NCBI GenBank assembly: GCA_963556495.2
Contig: OY747710.1
Coordinates: 23,439,500-23,503,499 of the forward strand
Length of the DNA: 64,000 bases
Reading direction: 5' to 3'
From: Valencia hispanica
Taxonomy: Eukaryota; Chordata; Actinopteri; Cyprinodontiformes; Valenciidae
Position 1 is the stretch's first letter; the number at the start of each line of letters is the position of its first letter. Under the pieces are notes generated by a model. That model ran no database searches. It saw only the letters and a list, made by a program, of their open reading frames with translations, and had not been told where the DNA came from. Below, piece after piece: positions 55,565 through 64,000 of this stretch. A program made the position numbers and the translations under genes.

Positions 55565-58500
55565 CTTAAGAGAAAAGGAGGGAGAAGAGGTTAGTGACAA
55601 ATGCCCCAGCTTATCTCATATCATCTGTTCTCAAACGTGAAGCAGTTGAAAGCAGTCACACACAAACAACACGTGTTAAAAAATAGGCAAAATGTGCAGG
55701 ACACAATGTGAGGAGGTTTTTGTTTCAGTGAGCGAGTACAAACTCATTTCAGCAACAGAATTAGAAGGAGGCTTATCAGGCTTGACCTGTTTATGCTGTT
55801 TTTAGATGAGAAAACACACCCAGAATCCTACAAACACTACAACCATTGCACACCTTTCCACCGTGTTCTCCTCTGAAGCGGAGTTTCCCTTTTACCTACC
55901 ATCAAGTAGATAAAAATAATAATAGTTCACCTCGTCGGCCAAATATATATATTTTTTCTTCTTCTCTTGTGCTTTGGGGTCCTCAAGGACTAAATAAAGC
56001 GCTATACAAGTACAGGCCATTTTACCATTTTTAAGCGTTTACCTTATGCTAAACAATAGTTGCTTCTGGTTTTGGAGCAGAGTTAATAGGGGTAATGGGG
56101 TAATTTATGTGTAAAAAAATTGATTAGTTGGTCTTTCCTCTACAAACAAAACATGTTATTTTGTAAGATCTGGCAAAAAAAGGAGGTGTAAAAAGATTTT
56201 TAGTTGCACACCACTCCCATTACATCCTCAGAGGGCTAAAGTCTCAGCTTACTGAGAATGGAACATGTTAAGTGTTTCCTGTAAAACTAACTGTCTGAAT
56301 TACAAGTAAAGCAGCGTAAAAAACAGGAATAATACAGTGATTTATGTGAAATCTAGCTTATTGATTTCTATACTACCATTTTTCCATATCAAGCACTTAC
56401 ACTGACTGGAAATATTTTACTTAATTTTTTGTGTAAATAATCATCAGCTTCTGCATTAATAAATACCCAATTCCAACACAATTAGTATTTAAGTTCCTAA
56501 AAATAGTGTCTGCATTTTTATTTGAGGGCCTTTAAGACATTTGAATTCAACTTTGGCCTTTGCCCTTCTCAGACTAGCCATAAACTGCCCCATCTGGGTC
56601 CAACTAATATGAATTTATGCTAAAGGAACACAGCCAAGAGAGTGATGCACTGTATGTAACATTTCTAGTTCTAATAAGCTTTTAACGGAACCTCAAGTCC
56701 TGAACTATCCCTTTAAAAAGCCGCATCTGGATGCTTATGTAGCTTGTTGCGGAGCCTTAAAAGTGACAAGAAAACAGCTCCTGTGTGTCTGCCTCTGTTT
56801 ATGTCTGCTGTAACGCTGTCATCAAAGCTTGAGACGTCCCGGCTCTGATCCCACCCCACCTCCTCTTAGCGTCCTGTTGTTGTGGCTCCTGTCAGGACCC
56901 CCCCCCCAGCCAAGTTAGACACACAGGCTCCATGTGAGGGCCCCCTAACCCCTCCTTTCTTCCTTCTCTCCATAAGCCTGTAATGCATTGGTTAACTCCA
57001 ACATACCTGTCAAAACACGCTTTGTTATAAGAGCACAGCGCTGCACTTGTTATCCAGGGCTAATAGGCTGATTACTACCTTCTGCTTATAATCAGCATTC
57101 CCGCCCCCCAAGTAAAGGTCTTTGTTGTGTAAATTCGTCTGCACAGGTGTGTAAATATGCATGCGTGCACGGCTGCAATGGCGAATGTTTCTGCAAAAAG
57201 AATAGGCACATCTGTAGCAGCGAAATTGGCCAGATAATCTCGGATCTCCTCTCGCAGCCCTACACTGTTTTCTCTTCCCCAAACCATAATAACAGGACTG
57301 GAGCAAACAAGGCGTTTGGAGGTCTCAAGTGGTTCCCTCTGAAGTGAAGAATAGCTTTAAATTGAATGGGATACACCTTTTTTTCCCTCCCCACACTGCG
57401 CCCTTGTCAGCGGTCTGGCCTAGCTCTGCATTAAAACACGATCTTGTCAAAAGCCAACTGAACAGAAAGATTCTGTTGCTAATTTCATTCACGGCTCAGG
57501 CTTTTAAGAAAACTCTCCTTTATCCTTCTATCACCTCTTCCTTTCCCCTCCTCCATTGGTCTGGCTAATTAAAAGCTGTTAGGGGTCTGGGACCAATGTG
57601 TTCTGTGCAAAAGCAGGGGAGGAGGAATGAATAGGGTGTAATTACACCCTCTGCCTCCCAAAAGACAGACTGCCTGAAGGCTACAGGGCCCCTTCAACCT
57701 CTCTGCCTAAACCTCCAAGGAACTTTTCAACGCCCTGATTAATGTGGAGGTGTCTAATGTGTGTGTCCATATGGCTGAGGGGTCTTTTGGCTGTATCATC
57801 TCGGTTGGCCAACATGAATGTCACCACAAGATGAAAACCTTTCCAATTCCACCAACCTCCTTTTACTTGTTCGCTCATTTTCCCGCATCTGCGCTCACCT
57901 CCGACTGGGATTTCTCAGGAGAGCGAGAGATGCAATAAACCTGATAGCTCCCTCCTTTGAGCGATTCAGAGCCAGGTGTGTGTGAGTCGTTCAAAATCCA
58001 CTTTACACACCACTTCCTCTTCCTATGCGCTCGAGTTTTGAGTGTGTGCTTTCCTTTGAGATCCTCTGAAGACACTTATCCAGGGCGTCTGGTGCCCAGG
58101 GCTCCTGAACACATCTGCTCATCGAGGTCTAGCATAGTCCCTCGTGTGTTCATGTCTTACACGAGATGGAGGTGTGGGTAAACAGAGGAGGTTGAAGGTT
58201 GTTGTCTTTGTTCCCCTCTGCAGGTCATTTCTCACAGTGGAGCTACTCAGATTTTTGTGTCATCAACCAAGGGGTGTGTATTGTAAGGCCCTCCTGGTCA
58301 CTTCAACCTATTGCCAATTCTTAACCTCTTTTCCCTACATATAAGTAACCATTTGTTTCCTTTTGCACCATTTCACACCCATATATTTCAACATGTATTA
58401 GTTTATTTATCTAAGGAGTTAACTATTTTAATAATTTTTGGAGATAAATCCTATCTACTCTAAATTGGTGGTTGTGAATGTGAGTAAGGTAAAAAGGTAA

Positions 58501-61500
58501 AGGTAAAAATTTGCAAAGAGGACAAAATGACCAGCACCCTAGGTTTTAGGTGGGGGGGGGGGGGGCGGGGTTATAAAATAGTAAAAAGCTCCAATGGTTG
58601 TTACAGAAGGTGGCTTTTTCAACACTTGGCTCTTTTAATGGATGCTTTGAAGTCTTACCATTGTCATTGCACTACTCCTCTGTTTTTGTCTTTTTCCTTT
58701 TGTTCCTGCTTTCCTCTTTCCTTTTCCCTACCCCTCCTTGCATTTGCACCCCCAAAGCCCCCGCTGGTTTTGTGCAAACTACTGACACAGGAACGTCTGT
58801 CTTTTGCCGCCTCTCCAGAGAGAATTTCAAACTGCTGGTCAGGGTCGAGGGGTTAGAGTTCAGAGTCGCAACTGCTCACAGACGCTACCATCCGAGTCAG
58901 CATTGGTGATATATGCCTCACACACACAAAACATTCAAGGAGAAAGCCAGCACCACCCCTCCTCCTCCCCTTCTTGCATCTGCTGTGCAGGTAATCAGTA
59001 GAAAGTGTGCACACTCTGGAATGTCACAACTAGGCAGAGTGGGGTTGCGGTTTGGATGGTTTCTCACAAGGCATTCTCATCAAATTCTTTATCCTGTTTT
59101 ATCACACTTTTACTGTGAGGTCTGAACTTAATACGCAATTAATTTGCTGCGGTGTGACAGATTCACACCTCCTTTCACACGAGCTGTCAGGAGGCCTAAT
59201 GGCTTTTTAGTCGCTCATAGTAGCCTGCCACATAATAGGATATCAAAAAAGTCTTTCTATATTAGCTTCCGTCATAATCTAACTAGAGGGAATTCTTCCT
59301 GCCCTATCAATGCAACTTGCTGCAACTATTTTTTATTACATTTCTAAAACCCAATGTTGCAATGTATAATTGAGTTGGTGTTCTATTTATGCATAAAGAC
59401 ACTTATGCAAGATGAGAACCTGAACCCATGTCAACAATAGTGCTTCTCTTTCCTGCTTTCATCCATCACTGTCCACTCTCTCCTCCCAGTCTCCCTCTCT
59501 CTTTTATTATTCCACATCCAGCCCACCCCCACGCTTTCTCCCGCTTTGTGCTGTCTCTTAAGGCTGACATAATAAACTGAAGCTCTTCATCCAGGCTAAT
59601 TTCTCAACACAAACCCCTTTCTTCACTTCAGCCTGTACCCATGCCGTCACCTTTCCCCCCACTTCATTCCCCTTCAACATGACCCCAAAAAATCTTTTCA
59701 CCCGTCCCCCCATTTTCAGAAGCCTCCTATGAGCAATGAATGGTAAAGAAAGCTCACTGGCAATAAGGTTAGTTTCTAAGAATAGTTTCGGAAGTTTAAA
59801 AGTGAGGTTCTTTTAAAAAAGCAACAAATACTATAGGGCTTACAGTGAAATTGAATCTATTCATTTCTTACATTTTTTATTCTTTTTTTCAGTACGCCTT
59901 TCACACAGGAAGAACGATTGTGATGCACCGCCCATGTAAATAATCATTGGCTTCTTTACAAATTACCAGCCAATGCAAACCTAATGAAAGTTTAAATGTT
60001 CCTAAAATAGTGTAAAGCTACGATGATTTTAAAGTTAGTAACTGTTCATAACCTAAAAGAACTTTATTCCAAAAATCCTGACCTATGCCTGTAAAAGGCT
60101 GTGGGAGTGGGGATCGTAAACATATAATCTGTTCACCAAATACATTTTTTAATTTAATAAGACCCAGAATAGGGGCTCCTCAAATTTAGGAGCAGGAGTC
60201 GCTCTGTTCCAAGTACTGCGTCTAGGGGGCAACCGTGAGATTCCAGTAGGCACCCGTTCCAAAGCATGCATGAAATGCCATGAATGAGCGGTGTGCACAC
60301 ACACACGCACACACATAATGCTGTTCACTCTTAATGTGATAACATTATGTGTAAAGTTTCCTCTCCAGTGTTAGCAGAGAAGGGCTCTGTCCTGCTATGG
60401 TGGAAAACTACTGGGGGCAAAACAGAGGAAGGTCTGTGAGAAAGAGGGGAAACTGATGGGAGGAGAGAGAGAGAGAGAGGGGGGGGGGGTCTGGGTGTGT
60501 GGGGAAGGTCTGGACCAAAGATAAGGAAGCGAGAGAAATACGGGAAGACAAATAACAGAAGTGCATGATTACCTTGATGAGGGAATATTATCTAAGTGCA
60601 CAAAATAAAGACGCAAGTATATTAGTTTCTATTTACTAGAATTCCAAGCTGGCTCTATATAACAGGCAGGAGGGCAGTTATACCAAATGGGCTGTGATGC
60701 TGAAAAAGGCCCCTGAGTATGAATGGGAGAGCAGTATCTATTTCTCATCAGGGAGATTATTGTGAGACTGACAGAACAGCGGTTACATCACCACATCTTA
60801 TATTATATAGCGGCCAGATGATGATAATTTTGTGTTTCTAGGTCAGGTGGTCATTTTACAAACTTTGTAATCTGCCTGTTTGTGCACGTATCATTGTGGG
60901 TGTTTGTTCTTACTCTGGTGAGATTAAAGAACAGCAAGCAGACAGGACATGGCTCTGGAGTTGATGGTGGATATGTAAAAAGAGTAAAAAAGTGAAGAGA
61001 AGAAATGGAAGAAAGATGTACGAAACATTTATAGGTAAATAGCAGATCTATTAGTGAATGCACCGTACATGAGTGCAACAAGGTTACCGTGAAAACCCTC
61101 TTCGATGGAGAAGTTGTTGAGTTAGGAACACTACATGTTAACTATTTTCTGTATCAGTGAGGTGTTTAAGACTCAAGTCAGGGAGATCACAGAGATAGAA
61201 GTGTTGGAGGTTCATTCAGGCTGCCAGGGAGTCAGAGAGAGCAAGACTTTCTTCAGATAAGAGGAAGGCTGAACGCAATACAACGTATTGTATCTGGCAA
61301 TGTTGACAGATAAGTTAATACAAGATGTTAAAGTAAGTTTATAATAACAATCTGGATTGGAAATGTTTGAAGTGTTACAGAGACTGATCTACCCTAAGCT
61401 TTACATTATTTATGGAATATATATGGAGACTGCCGTTATAGAAATGTGAAATGTAACCACCTTTACCACTTGGAGTACAGTGCTGCCGCAGGGCTGTCTG

Positions 61501-64000
61501 CTTCATCAGCATCAAGGCTGCGATAAGCAAAATATTACATTACTCCAAACTCCTGATAAAATATATCTGGAACACCCAGGCCACTAAAGATGGGTGATGG
61601 TTGTGTTATAGCAGAGATAAGATTACGTGTACCATTAATAAAAAAATTAAAAAACACAAAGAACTCCAGGCCCTGGGGTCAGACTGAGAGCAGACCCAAC
61701 TGTTGGAGGGCTGGGGAGAGGAACAGACAGGTACAGGGGTTGAAAAAACAAAAAGAAAACACTTCCATGCACAGCTGACAGAGTTGAGTATAGTAACAGT
61801 AGGCTGGAATGCTGTCTGTGGCTAATATTAACATCCCATTCCTCCCCTTTTAGCCCCCCCCCCCCAGGAGAGTGTGAGTCACACACTCGTTGAGTCTCAG
61901 CGAGACCGCCTACGGTAAAAAGGCCACTCCCTGCTTACTCTCTGACGTTCAGGTGCAGTCATGTGCTGTCAGTCCAAAACAAAAATACGCCTGCTGCCAG
62001 TAAAACCCAGTTAAGGGCCAGCGTAAGTTCAACCTCTCCTCTAGAAACACTAATAAGCACTTGTACAGGCCGAGACACGTAGGGGGAAAAACAGGACTTC
62101 ACCTGTCACGCAAGGAAAAGTAGCACGTAAACACAGTTGCGTATCAAATCAGCGCGAGGGATTAGGCCACAATTGTTGAGGCTTACTGACAAGATGGCAA
62201 TTTATTCATGTCTCTATAGTACCCAACATGAATGAGCAGACTGTTGCCATCTGGTCACTGTCCTCCTCCTGTAAGATAAATCTGTGCAGCCTCACAATCA
62301 GGCCAAGGATCAATTAGCATCAATTATCTGTGGAGCATACAGATGGATCAATGCAGTCTGACTAACAGGAGACTGATTGATCACATGGGGATGGTTCTGG
62401 GCAGGTGGGATGCAGTAAAAAACGGTTCCATAATGAAAAGAATACATTTGGGAGGAAATGAAATCAGGGTAGCAAGAATTGTCTGGATTTACTAACATTT
62501 GGGGCACATCAGTAGAGAGTTTAATATTAAAAGTTGATCCTCTGTTTAGTTTATCTGTGTCAGAGTCTATGTTTAGACATGCAGAAGAAGGGATTAGTGT
62601 TTTTCTATCATTTTTTTACCACCTCTTTTGGTTACGCAACTCCCATTTGACAGCAGAAATAGACTACGGTCGGATTAGGGACGACACACAAGATCTGACT
62701 TTCCATTAGATCGGCCATTCTCTCTTTCCCCCAACCTCCCTCATCTTCATCTGCCTACCCTGTCTTATTTCAACTCAGTCTCACTGAGCTCCGATGTCCC
62801 TGCCAGGGCCGGCATTAGGTTGTAGGAAGCCCTAAGTAGAATTTTATATTGGGGTCTACCTCTAGTTAAGCCTAATAGCCACCTCGGTGCCTCTGACCTT
62901 GCTTTTCTTTAAGGTTTTTTCACAAAGAAGATAGCAGGGTGTCCAGCTTGTTGTTTTCTAAGAAAATTGTAAATTCAAATAATCTTTGATTTTGCCAATA
63001 CTTTTTGTAACCAATAATCACAGTGTTGAGTGGCTTAAGTTTTCCTACCTTCTAAAGAAAAGTTGAAGAGAAAGTTGCACAAAGGACATTGAAATATTGC
63101 TGTTAGCATACCTTTTAAATTATGATGTTAGTCTTTAATATCTGTATAAAGAATAGTTTTTTCAGCCTGTCTTGTTTAAATGTAATTTTCTAATTAGGTT
63201 TCCAAGGCCAGCAAGGGGCATCTAAGTGGTCACAAGGATCGGCGATAAGATGGGCCTATCGTCTCTGTTTTACCAGACTACGGTGACGCATTTTCCCTTA
63301 GGTCTCAAGTAAACCAGATTTTTCCACACCTGTTCAGTCTGTCTGAGGTGACTCAGGTGGGTAATATCATTGAATGACGACCATTGATACAAGCACTGCT
63401 CACCGCATTTACCATTAGACCTCCAATTAAATTGTCATAGCCATTGTTTTTCCCTTTCTAACCCCAGTTGTTGTCATTGGTGAAGGGCAATTACAGAGTA
63501 ACTAATCTATTCAAGACAAGACTGAGGGTCCATAATGGCTTTGCCCCCTTTGCTTTCCAATGGTGGGTTTTAATCGACCCCTCTTTGCAGCAGGAAAAAA
63601 ACAAAAAACAAACTCAGGGACTGTCCTTCAGCTCGATTTCAAAATAATACTCACTGAGATGACTCGCCCCCCACGCTAAAAGCTCAATAAATCGCGCTGC
63701 GATATGTCAGGCCCGATCGATCCCACTGAGTGGCTGGATAGCATTACATTTCTGACCTCAAAACAAAATCATCAGCACTAAACGTGACTCACCCTCCCTG
63801 CAGGATATACATCCTCACTGATGGAAAAGCACACTTTTTTTCCTTCCTTCTTTCTTTTCTTACATTAGGCAATTAACTCCCACTTACTAATAGACACACC
63901 TATTCCATGACACATGCACACACACTCACTCACAGGTGCAGAGCATGCAGACAGCATGGGCCAAGTTCATACTCGTCAGTCTATTTTCTACTATTAGAGT
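55565..64000 (-). other. efna1 intron 1 / upstream DNA, few transposons, no other gene seen
   Basis: On the minus strand this 8.4 kb lies between exon 2 of efna1 and an exon 1 outside the window, so it is most likely intron. Unlike the rest of the window, it shows almost no recognisable mobile elements; simple tracts are limited to C or G runs (about 56899-56908, 58551-58565, 60479-60489, 61855-61864) and CA/GA runs (about 60297-60315, 60462-60480). All frames are under about 110 codons without motifs. Stretches such as 57540-57800, 62150-62350 and 63400-63760 are of balanced composition and rich in short TAAT/ATTA and CAATTA words, as expected of conserved enhancer DNA, but conservation cannot be judged here. 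Confidence 0.5.

Noticed and set aside
55565..64000. Search for efna1 exon 1 (signal peptide followed by a WNSSNP-like segment and donor)
   Set aside because: No minus-strand segment in this range reads as such an exon, so exon 1 is placed outside the window rather than guessed.
1..64000. CRISPR arrays, bacterial operons, riboswitches or prophage
   Set aside because: Genes have spliceosomal introns and the mobile elements are eukaryotic; the regular repeats are microsatellites, a minisatellite and foldback units without CRISPR-type unique spacers.

Overview
This window is vertebrate nuclear DNA, almost certainly from a ray-finned (teleost) fish. The evidence is two host genes with GT-AG introns (slc50a1/SWEET1 and an ephrin-A gene, best called efna1) in the order and relative orientation that I recall for the mammalian EFNA1-SLC50A1 neighbourhood, set among fish-typical mobile DNA: Tc1-like and IS630-like DNA transposons, L2/Rex1-like LINEs, Ty3/Gypsy elements, hAT-like MITEs and long microsatellites. 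There are no bacterial operons, CRISPR arrays or prophage genes.

Layout. 1-1.35 kb: frameshifted Gypsy gag and probable LTR/leader, minus strand. 1.36-5.4 kb: LINE scraps and an inverted-repeat DNA transposon remnant with related repeats around it. 5.5-9.9 kb: a decayed IS630-type transposase gene with two apparent introns and a 220-bp GAG/GAA tract, followed by Myb/SANT-like exon remnants that are interrupted by an intact Tc1-like transposon (7662-9059). 11.56-16.41 kb: a full-length Gypsy element on the minus strand with 144-bp LTRs and a CAGTC target duplication. It is young but disabled by a catalytic RT substitution, a 140-bp tandem duplication and a frameshift. 17-25 kb: LINE 3' ends, one interrupted by an LTR-like block that contains a 20-bp-unit minisatellite. 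25-33 kb: intergenic DNA with a 128-bp retroinsertion and a Tc1 relic.

33.4-38.45 kb: slc50a1, minus strand, six coding exons, 219 codons plus stop, all junctions in frame. 38.98-45.92 kb: a dense cluster of foldback repeats built from alternating GATATC-like and ACTAGT-like cores. It includes a 3-kb element with ~300-bp inverted arms around a spliced-looking unit, a 476-bp near-perfect palindrome, and an adjacent block with a THAP-like first exon on the plus strand converging on a spliced SGNH-hydrolase-like pseudogene on the minus strand. 46-49.2 kb: Tc1 relics. 49.6-52.84 kb: a nearly full-length Rex1/L2-like LINE with a few breaks. 53.36-54.08 kb: a hAT-like MITE. 54.75-55.56 kb: efna1 exons 2-4, minus strand. 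From 55.57 kb to the end is efna1 intron 1 or upstream DNA, with few recognisable transposons; exon 1 was not found.

The only confidently functional host genes are slc50a1 (plasma-membrane/Golgi sugar uniporter) and efna1 (GPI-anchored Eph ligand). The most unusual material is the foldback cluster with its THAP/SGNH neighbour, lying between them. All calls come from reading the sequence; no searches were run.
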